Below are positions 20,897-32,543 of a stretch of DNA of 64,000 nt, one piece after another; position 1 is the stretch's first letter, and every line of letters starts with the position of its first letter. The translations under genes and the position numbers were made by a program. The DNA is from Podospora pseudoanserina. Taxonomy: Eukaryota; Ascomycota; Sordariomycetes; Sordariales; Podosporaceae. Under the pieces are notes generated by a model. That model saw nothing but the letters and a program-made list of their open reading frames with translations, did no database searches and had not been told where the DNA came from. The stretch lies in contig NW_026946672.1 of NCBI RefSeq assembly GCF_035222485.1, positions 1,550,001 through 1,614,000 on the forward strand, written 5' to 3'.

Positions 20897-23800
20897 GCTC
20901 GCCGGCACCACTTACAAGTTCAGGCCGGACCCTCTCACTCACTTCTAACCTTACCCAGAGATTCTCTGTTTTGGACTTCCTGAGCCTCTGGACCCCAACC
21001 CCGGATGGAGACCTCTTGGAGCCCTTGGATATGGATTGGTGTGGTTTCCACCACCTGCGCATTGCTGTCATCATGATGCGCGCTCCTCGTGAGAGGAGTT
21101 GCTGTTTCTCCTGGCGAGAGATGAGAAAAAGTCTGTTTGACGAGGTAAGGTAAATTATCGCCGATGCTCTCCAGAGACTTGCCTGTGATGGACTTTGTTT
21201 CCGCGGAATGAGGCAACCCCTTTTCCCCCTTAAACTTTCTCTAGGTCCCAATTAGCAACACTCTGGCTGCCCTCCATCCCGCATGTGGAAGGAGACCTGC
21301 ACATTGCAATCCGATTTCTTGCGCGCAGGATGCCGTTCACCTGGTTGAAGACATCAACTGTCACATTTTAGCCTTCATCCGCCGTATCTGCCGTCCCCCT
21401 TTCTTTCAGAAAGCCTCGGAATCGATAAACCCAACTCCAACCCCAACCCGAACAGTTCGCCATCACACGACAACAACAGCCTCGGGAGGATGTAGCGGAA
21501 TCCCATGTTTCACGGGGCTTGCTTGGTGCGTGATGTGTCGCCCAAGCTTTGCAGCCTCGCCTTACTTTTGGTCCTTGAATACTACTAGTCAGATGTGATG
21601 AATGAGGCTCTCGCCGAGTCCAGGCAGCTCTTCGTCATGTGGCACAAATCTCCGAGTTGTGATCACGCCTGGGTCATGCAAGAGCACTTCTAAGAGCTAT
21701 GAGCAGGCGTGGTGTGCTGATGAAGCACGTTGAAGATACGAGATAGGGCTAGGGCCAGCAGATGCCTGGCGCTTTAGTGAGTAGCAACCTCCATCAATGG
21801 TCATTCGAAAGCGGTATCTAACAACGGGCCAGGCTTTGTAGAAAGATTGAAGCCAATACACTGCCTGGACAAGCCTTGTCGGCCAGCCTGATCAATTGTT
21901 GCTCCAAGCTATGGACTCGGTCTTCGAGTACAAGGCATCAAGGGGAAGGCTAGCCTGATTGCAAGAGTCCTATCCGGGGTTGGTTGTGGAGGTTGATGAT
22001 GTCCCAGGATTTACACATGCTGAGGGATGGGGTCCGAGCCACGCCTACTTACCTGGTTTCCGGGGCTGCCACACCTGTTGTTGACCTTGGGTTAAGGATC
22101 CTACACTGCAGCTCAGAAGAAGATGAAGCCGACCAACAATGTGCCAACTTGCAGCCCTCGACAACGTCTGTTCTTATGAAGAATGGCAGAAAGGGGAGCC
22201 GGGCGACATCTCGGGGAGTGGACACTTGAAGAGGGCCCCGTCGTTGACAGGACCAGACACCAGCCATCGACAAACTTGGTCAACAATACTCGAGCCATCG
22301 ACGCCGATTCGTTCGCCCATCGACAACCGTATGATGAACGCCGCTTGGTCAACGTCTTTGGCCGGCAGACATCCACATCAGACCCTAGCTGCATACTGAG
22401 CAATGAGTTGGAGGGGCTGTTGCTGATGTGGCGAGCAAGTGGGCGAGTTTGGTGCCTTTGGCCATTGTGTATCTGACTGATGCCAACCCAGCTGAGTCTC
22501 GAGATGTCTTGCACGACATCAAGCCAGGCAATGAGGAGGTCTGGTCTTCAGGACACCTGTCGCAGACACCCAATCAAGGTACGCTCTCCCATCGACAATA
22601 TCGCGGCTACTGCGGATCGATCAAAAAATCAGTCGATGCATATCTTTGAGGGTCTCATGCACAGTCGACCAGATGTAGCAGTTGCGCATTCTCGCGGCAT
22701 CTCTTGTCCCGTGTAAGTGAGATCCAGACCCTTCCATCTACCGTTGCAGTAGTAGCAACTGATCTGAGATTGACAACAAGCAGTGCATATCAGGAACGAG
22801 CTCTCCAATGATGTCGACAAAAAAATGCACTTTTGCTTTTCGATGTGACTGAGTCATGGAGCCTCGGACGAAACATCAATCTCGCAGTCTCGGCATGCGT
22901 CGAAAGTGAGGCGGCTGCATGTCCAAAGCACGACCAAGTACGGGGACATCGCGTGTTTGGGCATTGCTGAGTTGGCAGAGAGAGGGGAGAGTGAAGGGCC
23001 GAAACGATTACCCATCACAGAGCCTTCAGAACCGATTGAGAGCACCACCATCATCGCCGCCGACGTCCAAGCAAAACTCGTCCAGCTGCCGTGGTGGCTT
23101 TCCCATCATGACCGGTCAACGACAGGATTTCCATTTTTGGATATCCAGGTTCTGAACCAAAACCGGGCGAGACTGAACAGACAGGAGGCGCCTTTGCTCT
23201 TGTCCATTCACACAAGAGAGCGAGGCACCAAGCAGGCGAGCTTGGTTGGTATTGGCTATCGAGGCCCACTTGTAGACGACTGGCTGGTGGACAGCAATGG
23301 TAAGACAACCCCTCTTCTTCTGTTGAACAGCAGCATGCCGCCGAGAGTGTTTCCTGAGACATGACGACGCCGAGCACTGCGGGGTCGTAGCATGGTTTCC
23401 ATGAGGTCGGCAATCTGGGGACGATTTGCTGCGTGAGTGGTCTTTTCGATCTTGGTGACCCTTCAACAAGAGCGCGCGAGCAGCAGCACTGGCGGCAACG
23501 GCGTCTGTCCTATCGGTGCTTCTCTCGCTATCTGTGTCATCAGGCTGTCAGTGATTTGATCTGGATTATCCGAATATCCCGCAACAAACAGGTGAGGAGT
23601 ATGTCAAGGGAGTGTAAGTGAATGTGACAGGTCGAAGTTGAGCTGGCACAGGACTTGTCTGCATCTTCCATAGGCCATAGTTGCATGACGGCGTCGCACA
23701 CCGCTGACGACTGGTTGGATATCCTGTTTCTGGTCTGCTCGGCGGGGCTCTTGAAGCGAATCCGGCCTATCAGCAGAGGTGATGATAGCTAGCCTGCAAC

Positions 23801-24221
23801 ATGAGCAGGGGACAGGCTGCATCAGACGGAATGCCAACGCATCACTGCAGAGGCACTAGGCCGTCGAGCCGGCCGACTCTGATGAGGTTCTCGTGTGAGA
23901 TTGGCGAAGAGATTGCAGCGCGGTGCAGCGACGCGCAGGTATACGCAGGGAGTCGCAGCAAAAGTGCAGAAAGGAAGCGGCAGGAAACATTGCGATGGAC
24001 GGTGCCGAGACGAGAAGCGAACAGCCAGAGCGGGGTCTCATCAGACAAGACGAGCCTGTCTTCGAATGACAGCGTAGATTTAAAAACCCACGCGCCCCTT
24101 CCTTGCCCAACAGTTGTCCTTTCCCCCCAGAGAACTCTTTCCACACCAGAGCCCAACGAGACCCGCCATCGTTCATCGTTACTGCCCAACCTGACGCCAT
24201 CCTTCCTCACTGGTTCTCTTT

Positions 24222-24230
24222 TTTATATAC
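24222..24230 (+). promoter_or_regulatory. Candidate TATA element of the C2H2 gene
   Basis: TTTATATAC at this place, followed by CT/CA-rich sequence, would put transcription start about 1.55 kb before the ATG at 25830. Assignment to this gene is inference. Confidence 0.35.
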
Positions 24231-25707
24231 CTGAACACCTCACCGCTCCTCTCTGCCTCCACACAGAAACCACGCCAGTCTCACCAAGACTCCATCACCA
24301 CTTCCATCCCCACAGGACACTCTTCCTTCTGCCACTGGATCCTTCCCCAAGACGGACAAGACACGTTGGAAGCCTCCATTGCTGTCGTTGTCTAGAGAGC
24401 AGTCACAAGCTCACATCTTGCATTGCCGCATACTCTGCCTGCGTCTGGAATGTCTGCCACGGTTATGCCCCGGACCACTGATACCATGCCTGGCTACAAC
24501 ACCCACAATCTTGAACTGGACGAGGTTCACACCCCCTCGAGGTATATTACGCTTGTTTTCATTTGTTTCCTGGGAGGCCCATAGTGCTTTTTTTGCTTTT
24601 CACATCATGTTGCGATACAAGTCATGTTTTTCCTTTCTATTTCTGCCTGTTCTTGAACATCTTGCCTTGGACCAGGTCTTGAGTGAGACGCCCCATGAGC
24701 ATGGATCGATCAATCAATCTGGACATACGAGAGACTTTTGCAACCCAGGGACAGCGTTTCACAGACCGATTTCTTCCCAAGGACACAAACGTCCCATGGA
24801 TCGCCAACTGGATGCCCCGGATTTCATCTGCCATGGACTACTGCCACGGAGCTCTCGTCACAAACCTCTGGATGGATGGTGTCTCAGCCGAGTCACTCAG
24901 ATCAGTCAGACCTGGCACTCGTGCTGGGTTGACTGCATCGCACTGTTACTTTTACACAAGCTTTTCGAAGCTCAATCAGTAAGTCTCGGACACAGTTCGC
25001 CAACATTTCGACAAGCCGCTTGAGGATCTTGCCATGCGGACTTCGACACTCTTTTGGGACAGCAACAGGACGACAACATCATGGAGATGGCTTTCTCTTT
25101 CTTCTTTCTCTCAGGACCACAGGACTTGAAAAAGAACAGGTTTCGCAGACAGGACTTGCGCACTGGAATTTCCCGGACACTGGATTCATCTTATGGACAA
25201 CTTTCTTTTGCTAGCGAGGACCTTCAACTTCATGCAATCACAAGTCGTTGACTTGTGCATGGCTTCTCTTCGAACACACCTTGGACACCTTTCTGGACTT
25301 GCTTTTTCCCTCTCTGGATCATCGACGAGGATTTTTCCCTGGACTTCCCTGGACCTCCCCTCACCACACTGCTATCGACACCCGGACATGTCTTGCTCAG
25401 CTCAGAGTGGAGGAAAACAAGATTGATGAGAAATACTGTCTCTTGATCCTCTTCTTCTGTAGCTTGACTAGCTCTCTTCGCCAACAACAGCCAAGGATTT
25501 TCTCTGGTTTTCTTTTCGCACCGGTTTCGCTTTGCTTTGTCTTCAACCTGGATTCACTTTGCTCCTCGTGACGCGACCGGATTCTCAACCTGGCTCCAGG
25601 CCAGCGGCCTTGATGTGAAACTTCTTTCGCCATGGATTCCCGGATAGTGTTGCTCTTTGAGAACGCTCAATTGGTCTGTAGCTACCTCTGTGACAAATGT
25701 AGATAGC

Positions 25708-25732
25708 TCTCACTAACATGGCTCGTTTGCAG
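25708..25732 (+). other. 3' end of a probable leader intron
   Basis: A textbook branch-site sequence CTCACTAAC at 25708-25716 is followed by TTTGCAG ending at 25732, 98 bp before the start codon. The donor is not certain; candidates upstream are weak. Confidence 0.5.
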
Positions 25733-25829
25733 GATACAAAGTTGTGCCATTGATGCCTCAGTTTCTTTTTGGTCACATTTCCTTTCTACATTTTCTTTGC
25801 TCTCTACAAGACGACAACGAGATGGTGGA

Positions 25830-27617
25830 ATGAACAGCACACTAACCATTTGCTCCAGCGACTATAGCTACAGTGCTCAGCCCAACATGCTTTCCTCATC
25901 TGCCTCTGGAATCTTTTCTTTTTGTCAAACAGGACCAGCTGACCTTTCTGGCTCGGCTTGGGACACGACAGTTGAAGGACCACAGAACTTTCCTGAGTTT
26001 ACGGATGCCACGGATTACTATGCTGGAGAAGCCGAGGACTCTTTCTTGCCATTTGGCCAAATCACCCCAAAACCGGACCAAGATGACTTCCACGCCCGCT
26101 GGGCTCCTTCCGACAACAAGGCCCTGAAGGCTGAGCCCATGCGCAGAGGCACCTCGCGCAGCTCCACTGGAAGCCTCAAGAACAGAAACACAAAGCCTTC
26201 TGCCACTTCGGTCAAGAAGACTAGGTCAAGAGTACAGTCCATCCTCACACAGACATCATCACAGATGTCCAAGCTTGACATGGCTGGTGCCCCCTACTCG
26301 GATGGCCCTGCTGTTGCCGCTGGCCGGATCATGGATGTGCAGCAATACCTTGCTCAGGATCTCGACACTCTTTCCGTCAGCGGTGCTGGCTACTACCCCA
26401 TGATGGGTTTCCCGGATGGCTTGACCTACAGCAACGACTTGGCCCCCATGGCCCAGCACGTGAACCCCCAAATCTTTGATGCCGGTCTCATCAGCCACTC
26501 TCCTCACTCTTGGGGCTCGCTGAGCCCTGTTGACTCCCGCCTGTCTTCCCCTGGTCTCGGCGATGGTGCCGAAGACTTGTGGTCTGCTGTCCCTTCTGCC
26601 TCGTCTCCTGGCGAGAGCCAGAGCTCCAACTCGCCTGTTCTGCCTGGCCAGTCACCAAGGTATGTTGCGACTACAAAAGCGGTTGAGCTCGGTGCATTGT
26701 CTCACACCAGTGATTTCAGGATGAGCCGGAAAATGGATGGCCAGTATGTGACATCTGACGATCTTCACCTTGTTCCCGCCATGGGTGAGGATGCTTTTGC
26801 CCTCCCTCCTGCCTTTGGCGCCCGCCGCATGAGCGGCGAAGGTGAGTCTGCTCGGGACCATTACCTCTACAAGAATGCGTACCCCCACGCGGACGGACTT
26901 TTCCACTGCCCCTGGGAGGGCCAGCCGAGCTGCAACCACAAGCCCGAGAAGCTCAAGTGCAACTACGAGTAAGCACCATTTGTTTGACTCTTGTGATCCA
27001 TTCCATCAGCTAACCACTCTCCCACCAACAGCAAGTTTGTTGACTCCCACCTCAAGCCCTACCGCTGCAAGGTTGAGGGTTGCCAGAACGCCCGCTTTTC
27101 TTCCACTGCTTGCCTCCTCCGACATGAGCGTGAGGCCCACGCGATGCATGGCCATGGTGAGAAACCCTACCTGTGCACCTATGAGGGCTGCGAGCGCTCC
27201 GTTGCCGGCCACGGATTCCCCAGACAATGGAACCTCAGGGACCACATGAGGCGCGTCCACAATGACAACGGCACCACCGCTCAGGCTGCTTCCCCTCCCG
27301 CCTCTGGCGCCACCACCTCTACCCGTGGCCGCAAGAGAAAGAGCGATGTTCAGGAGAAGCCCGCCCAGGAGAAGACCAGCTCCCGCAAGTCCAAGTCTGA
27401 GGCTTCCAAGCCCGTCGAGCCCCCCATCAACCTCGAGATCACCCAATGGTGGGAGCACCAGAGAGCTCTCCAGGACCTCGTTTCCGCTGGCTACCAGCCC
27501 GACGACATCCAGACCTTCCATTACATCAAGGAGGCTCAGGACCACTTGACCGCCATGGACAGGATCACCCACAACCTCACCGCTAAGCCCGAGGTCCGCC
27601 GCGGTTGGAGGAATTGA
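25830..27617 (+). CDS. C2H2 zinc-finger transcription factor
   Basis: Exons 25830-26659, 26720-26968 and 27032-27617, about 554 aa. The 60-nt intron 26660-26719 (GTATGT donor, CTCAC branch, TTTCAG acceptor) is a multiple of three with no stop, so a retained form of 574 aa is possible. The second intron is 63 nt. The N-terminal 330 residues are Ser/Pro/Asp-rich. Zinc-binding sequence follows: an atypical first unit (FHCPWEGQPSCNHKPEKLKC), then YRCKVEGCQNARFSS with two His, and YLCTYEGCERSV ending HMRRVH. After a basic nuclear-localisation stretch (RGRKRKS) a C-terminal helical segment contains EITQWWEHQRALQDLVSAGY. A regulator by fold; target and phenotype are not deduced. The preceding TTG-opened extension of the frame is not used because the first ATG is at 25830. 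Confidence 0.85.
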
Positions 27618-28692
27618 GCGATTGTGAGTCTCACTGCGAGATCTTCGAGCTAGCCGTGTGACTCTCCCCACGCCGCGCCGAGTGCGCCGGTTTGATGTGG
27701 AAACAAGGTCAGACACATCGCCCTGGACTTCAACCCCCACGGATCAGGATCTCCGAGCATGCCTGCCAATCGGTGTACCTCTTTCACCCCCTATGCTTTC
27801 TTTCCTTTTTCCTTGTTTGGGTACGGGCGGACTTGGTTGAATTTGACAAAAAATGGAAAAAGACCAAAAATATGGGACAGTCTCTTTTGAGGCAATTGGG
27901 AGGACAGACCTTTTATGGATTATGATTTATGATTTACGAAGATATGACGGGGGCTTTGGATATCGGATTGGGAAACCTCAGATAGAACATTTTTCGTGTT
28001 GGCTACATGGGCCACACAGACTCAGACACCACGACGGACAGCATTTCTTTTGTCATATTTTTCTTTTGTTTATGAGGTACGGGAGATACGGGATATGAAC
28101 ACGCGGGTTTTTTTCTTTTTGGTTATGGAGTTTAAAAGAAAGGATTTGAGATTGTTTTTCTGGAATACATAGCGCAAAGCGAGAACTTGTTTATCAAGGA
28201 TTTTTTGGATACCGGTTATGGGTGTTGTTTGACATGAAAAAAAAACTGGGAGATTTGATGAAAAGGATATGATGATGACCTGGCGTTTTGTTTTCTGAAG
28301 GGATTTGTAGAAAAGTTATTGTAGACTTGGGATAGATTTGTGTGCTTGTTTGTTTTTAGTTTAGTTTTGCCTTTGTTGTATATATTTTGGCAATGTTGGA
28401 TACCCCCTGTTGTATATTGTATATTGTTTAGCAGCACATAGCGTTGGATGGCATGGGATGGCATGGGATGGAATAGGAAAAGGCAAAAGCTCATGGCTGT
28501 TTGTGTCTGTCTGTTTGTCTTGACTACATTGGTGTGTGTGTGTGTGTGTTTGTGTTGCTGTTGCTTTCCTGTTTCTTTTCCGGTCGTGTGTTTCTCTATC
28601 TACCTCCCTCCTGCTCATTTTCCTCCTCTGTCCGTCAATCTCAACTTTTGCATCTCTCATCCTCGCTGGGATGGGGTTGAGTTTGCGCGATC
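27618..28692. other. Convergent 3' intergenic region
   Basis: T-rich 3' flank of the C2H2 gene and 3' flank of the isochorismatase-like gene. Simple repeats: GGCATGGGAT twice near 28450-28470 and a short GT run near 28530-28550. No gene seen. Confidence 0.5.
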
Positions 28693-29473
28693 TCAAAGAG
28701 GCAAGTCAGCCTCCCCGGGGATCAAAGTCCCGTTCTCGACGGCGGCACGATGGCCGCGGGCGAGCATCCCGTAGACGGGCATGTACGTGTCCAGCCAGGG
28801 GAGGATCTCCTTTGCGCCGGGGGATGAGCGCCAGTCCCTCATCAGGTCGCAGACGATGCTAAAAAGGGAGACGACGTTGACGCCGGCGCGCATCATCTGA
28901 TCATTGGCGAGGTCGCGGATCTCTTTTGTGACGGTGCCCGAGGCTTCCTGGTTGGCCCAGACGGAGTACCCCTCTGCGCGGAGAGAGCGAGCCAAGAAGG
29001 CAGTGCAAACGTCTGTGACGATGCCGGCGAGGATGATCTGCTTCTTGCCTGTGGCCTTGACCGCGGCGCGGAATTCGGGGGAGTCCCAGGCGTTTACTTC
29101 TCCTTGGCGGGCGATGACGGGGGCGGTGGGGTACATGTCGAGGATTTCTTGGGGGAGGGGGCCGTTAGGGCCGGTGGAGGCCGAGGTGGTGAGGATTACG
29201 GGGAGGGTGGGGAAGGCAAGGCCTAGGGCGGAGTGGGCGAGCATGTTTTGTTTGAAGAGGGTTGGGTCTGGGGGGGTTAGTAAGGGGTATGAGAAGGGGA
29301 AGGGGGGAAGGGGGGGACATACCGTAGTCACGGGCGAGATTGTAAAGGCCTTCTTGGAGGTCGACAATGATGAGGAGGGAGTCGTTTTTGTTGAGGCGTT
29401 CCCAGGGGAAGGACGAGTCGGCCAGGATAGGGAGGGCCGTGAGGGCGGTTGTGAGAAGGGTGGTGAACTTCAT
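28693..29473 (-). CDS. Isochorismatase-family (YcaC-like) hydrolase with signal peptide
   Basis: Exons 29473-29323 and 29267-28693, 241 aa, with a 55-nt intron (GTATGT donor, CTAAC branch). Residues 1-19 form a good secretion signal (MKFTTLLTTALTALPILAD). The cysteine-hydrolase core follows: Asp38 in LLIIVDLQEG, Arg106 in VIARQGEVNAWDSPEF at the usual basic position, and nucleophile Cys140 in AGIVTDVC. This matches the YcaC-like branch of isochorismatase-type hydrolases, whose natural substrates are often unknown. Secretion is unusual for the branch; some secreted fungal isochorismatases act on plant salicylate precursors, but nothing here proves that role. Start chosen as the ATG that provides the signal peptide. 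Confidence 0.88.
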
Positions 29474-31091
29474 TGTGAGATGGTCAAGGTGAAACCACTG
29501 GTGAGAAGGTTGCTGAGGAGATGGTGATGGTGATGGTGATGGAAGTGAGTGATTGATATTCTGGCTGTACCAACTCCTTTTATACATGAACTTCATCCCC
29601 AAGATCCCCGCAGGACTCTCGATATCCTGAATTTCTTTCCTCATTATCGTCCCGCGTCTTGCCTCCCGGATTATCGTTGTTGACCGCCACAAGCATCTTG
29701 ACAAGCACCGTCTAATCACTTGATCAGCATCCCGTCAGTGCCCAGGTCATCATGGGTCACATCGACTAGACAGCATCGAGTCCGTGATGACGAGAACCGC
29801 GGCCTTGAACACCGGAATCAGCACTCCACCGAGAGTCCAGCCCGCGGAAGGATGATGTCGATGGCTTCAATATCCACCACGTTGTTCGTGTTGTTGCTAT
29901 GTCCTGACTAAGGCACTGCCTGCCCGATGCAACGTACAACTAGTTGACTGCATTGTCAGCCGGGACTAAGGATTGGATAATTGTGTGTAACGCGGATTGC
30001 TGATTCAGCGCCTGCAAGTCGAAGTGATGGTTCGCTTCGCGAGGATAGCTTGGCTGGTAGAGGTTTAGTAAGCTAGAATATCACACACAATATATATACC
30101 TTAGGTATGAGGGGGAAGTTGGGGAATAGCCAAGATGGAGGTAGATTGGAGATCTCCGTGCCGCCTCAGATCCAGATCGCATCACATCATCTCTTGAGAG
30201 ATTGATGATGGGATTCTTGAAATCCACGTCAGCTCAACTTAATCATGTTTAACCGCACCCAATGGCCTGGAGCACGCTAAAATGGGCCGTCAAACGGCCA
30301 GCGGCGGGATGGCAGGTGTAGCGTGACAGCCGGTGAATCACCTCAGCGCCAGTCCGTCCACCTTGAACATAGCGTGCCCCCACTTTGACTTGTGTTACCG
30401 TCTGGGGAAGGAAGGTCAGAGCTCCTTGTTTCCACCGTCGATAAGGCAGAGGAGGGATCATCCCAATTGACTTATTCACCTTTATTTAGAAGACAGGATT
30501 GCGGCGAATGTTCAACTTCAACTTCTGCGACATGTGTAACCTGTAACAAATCCTCAGACGGAGCTGAAGGGCTCTAACAACATGATATCTGAGACCTGTT
30601 GGTGGAGGGGTTTGCTTTGGCCCCCCCCACCCCGCCCAGCCCTTGCAGTAGCGAACGGTCTGGAACCAAGACAGGGAAAACAGCAACTGCCCTTGTCAAT
30701 GACTTGCACTAACAGATGCGCCCCTCACTTCTGTATCAAGATGCTATCGAGGCTGCAAGGCGGCGGGGAGAGAACCCCTGCCGCCACACTCGTTTTGGAT
30801 GCCGGCATGGGCGAGGCGACGCGCCGAGAAAAGAATAGATCTTCCGTTCGAGGGGCAGGAGATGCTGGTAAAGCTGGCCTCAACCTCCGTTCAGAGGGAT
30901 GGAATGTTTCTTTCCCTTTTTCCTCCAACTTGAGTCTTGCCCTGTTTTTTGTCTGAGAAGGGTTGTTGCTGATTGATATTTGGCGAACACTGCTGGACAA
31001 GTGGCCAGAAGTTTTATTTCCTTCGCTGACTTGAGGTTTTTGAAACTGCTGGTTTGTTGCAATTGGGTTGTTTACTTCGCGATACATCACC
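29474..31091. other. Divergent intergenic region
   Basis: Promoters of the isochorismatase-like gene (minus) and SET gene (plus). A short GATGGT repeat lies at 29520-29543, just upstream of the hydrolase start. Small open frames at 30.2-31.0 kb have no recognisable content. Confidence 0.5.
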
Positions 31092-32543
31092 ATGAGGTTA
31101 ATACACCGACTCTCGGAGCTGTCAGTTCTGGCCAGCTTGGTTCTGGCCCATGAAGGTCATAATTATGACCACCATCACCACCCTGATCACAGTCATGATC
31201 ACGAAGATTTGGGGGCAGTCAAGATCTGCGGGGACGGTGGCTCTCTCACCGGTGGATGTCAAGATGGCCTAGGAAGCATGGGTGCGGCCGACGAGAAGGA
31301 GTTCCTCTGGAAGGAAAACGACACCGCCCAAAAGCCTGTTACCTCATCAGACGATGACAGCAAGCCAAAAGGATATCCCTGGACCCATACCACACCATGC
31401 TTCACCAGCCCCCAACCCGACACCTCCATCTGCGTCTTCACAGACAACAACTTTGCCAACGGCAGGGGAGCCTCCTTCATCACCACCCCCCGCCGCGCTG
31501 AGTATCTAGCCACTACCCCAGCCTTTGTCGACCAGGACCTCGTGAAGAATATCAACCAAGACCTCCACCGCACCGCTCCTTCCAAATACGAGAAGCACCA
31601 GATCCCCGGCAAGGGCATGGGCCTCATCGCCAAAGTGCACATCCACCGCGGAGACCTCATCATGGCCAACACACCCTCCCTGATGATCGACTACCGCGCC
31701 TTTGAGGACCTCCCCAAGGAAGAATACCGCCAACTTCAAGCCGCAGCCGTGGACCAGCTCCCCGACCTCCACCGCGAGCACATCATGGCCCTCTCCACCC
31801 ATGACGGCATCGAGCGCACCCACATCGAACGGATAGACAAAATCTGCTCCACCAACGCCTTCGACATCGACCCCGACAGCGACGACGAGACCCAGGACCA
31901 CGGGTTCTATGTCGTCTTCCCCGAGATCGCAAGGATGAACCACGACTGCCGCCCCAACGCGGATTACTACTTTGATCACGAGACGCTAACCCAGTACATC
32001 CACGCCATCCGTGACATTAACCCCGGGGAGGAGCTCACCCTCTCGTACATCAACCCCATTATGAAGAAGCGCGCGCGCAACAAGAAGCTGAACCGGATTT
32101 GGGGGTTCCAGTGTGCTTGCCCGTTGTGCACAAAGGAACAGGCGCAGGTCGAGGCGTCGGATGTTAGGATCCACCAGATCAAGGAGCTGGTTGGGGAGTT
32201 TAGCGATTGGAGCTCGGATAGCAGGGCGACGCCGCAGTTGGCGGAGCTGGTGTTGAGTCTGTATGAGCAGGAGAAGCTTTGGGGGAGCATGTATGAGGCG
32301 TATACTTGGTTGGCGCTCGAGTATAACGCTGTTGGGGAGCCGTGGACGGCGGTGAAGTGGGCGAATAGGGCGGTCGAGTGGGGGATTCCGGTCGTAGGAC
32401 CCAAAGATGGGGATATGGAGCAGATGAGGAGGCTGATCAAGGACCCGTGGGCGCATTGGAGTTGGTTGAAGAGGGTCAAGGTTAGAGGGGGGTGGGGGAA
32501 GGGGAGTGAGAGGGAGGGGGATGGGGATGATGATGAGGAGTAG
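31092..32543 (+). CDS. SET-domain protein with signal peptide and His-rich N-terminus
   Basis: A 483-aa single-exon protein. Residues 1-19 look like a signal peptide (RLSELSVLASLVLAH end), followed at 21-38 by a His/Asp-rich run (GHNYDHHHHPDHSHDHED) that could bind metal. The SET domain spans about 168-320: GKGMGLIAKVHIHRGD, then NHDCRPNADYYF at 283-294 (the S-adenosylmethionine-binding NHxCxPN motif), then GEELTLSYI at 312-320 with the catalytic tyrosine. A post-SET-like cysteine group CACPLC follows at 341-346. All key residues of a lysine methyltransferase are present. A signal sequence on a SET protein is odd; fungal SET proteins of this sort exist but are hardly studied. The tail is Gly/Asp/Glu-rich. 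Start chosen at the first ATG (CACCATGAGG). Confidence 0.88.
   Translation: MRLIHRLSELSVLASLVLAHEGHNYDHHHHPDHSHDHEDLGAVKICGDGGSLTGGCQDGLGSMGAADEKEFLWKENDTAQKPVTSSDDDSKPKGYPWTHTTPCFTSPQPDTSICVFTDNNFANGRGASFITTPRRAEYLATTPAFVDQDLVKNINQDLHRTAPSKYEKHQIPGKGMGLIAKVHIHRGDLIMANTPSLMIDYRAFEDLPKEEYRQLQAAAVDQLPDLHREHIMALSTHDGIERTHIERIDKICSTNAFDIDPDSDDETQDHGFYVVFPEIARMNHDCRPNADYYFDHETLTQYIHAIRDINPGEELTLSYINPIMKKRARNKKLNRIWGFQCACPLCTKEQAQVEASDVRIHQIKELVGEFSDWSSDSRATPQLAELVLSLYEQEKLWGSMYEAYTWLALEYNAVGEPWTAVKWANRAVEWGIPVVGPKDGDMEQMRRLIKDPWAHWSWLKRVKVRGGWGKGSEREGDGDDDEE

Larger units (their letters stand above)
19155..25829. other. 6.7 kb divergent intergenic region with probable long leaders
   Basis: Between two outward-facing genes. 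No frame here has recognisable protein content. The right end (about 24.2-25.83 kb) looks like the promoter and a long leader of the C2H2 gene: a TATATA-like box, many short upstream frames and a probable leader intron. A perfect-looking hairpin sits at 20861-20896. The centre (21.2-23.8 kb) shows nothing I can name. Confidence 0.5.

Noticed and set aside
24379-25023. 214-aa open frame upstream of the C2H2 gene
   Set aside because: No domain; falls in the probable leader of the C2H2 gene, where such frames are more likely uORFs or chance.
19155-25829. CRISPR, transposon or LTR content in the large gap
   Set aside because: No direct repeats with spacers, no reverse transcriptase or transposase residues in any frame, no matching terminal repeats seen by eye.
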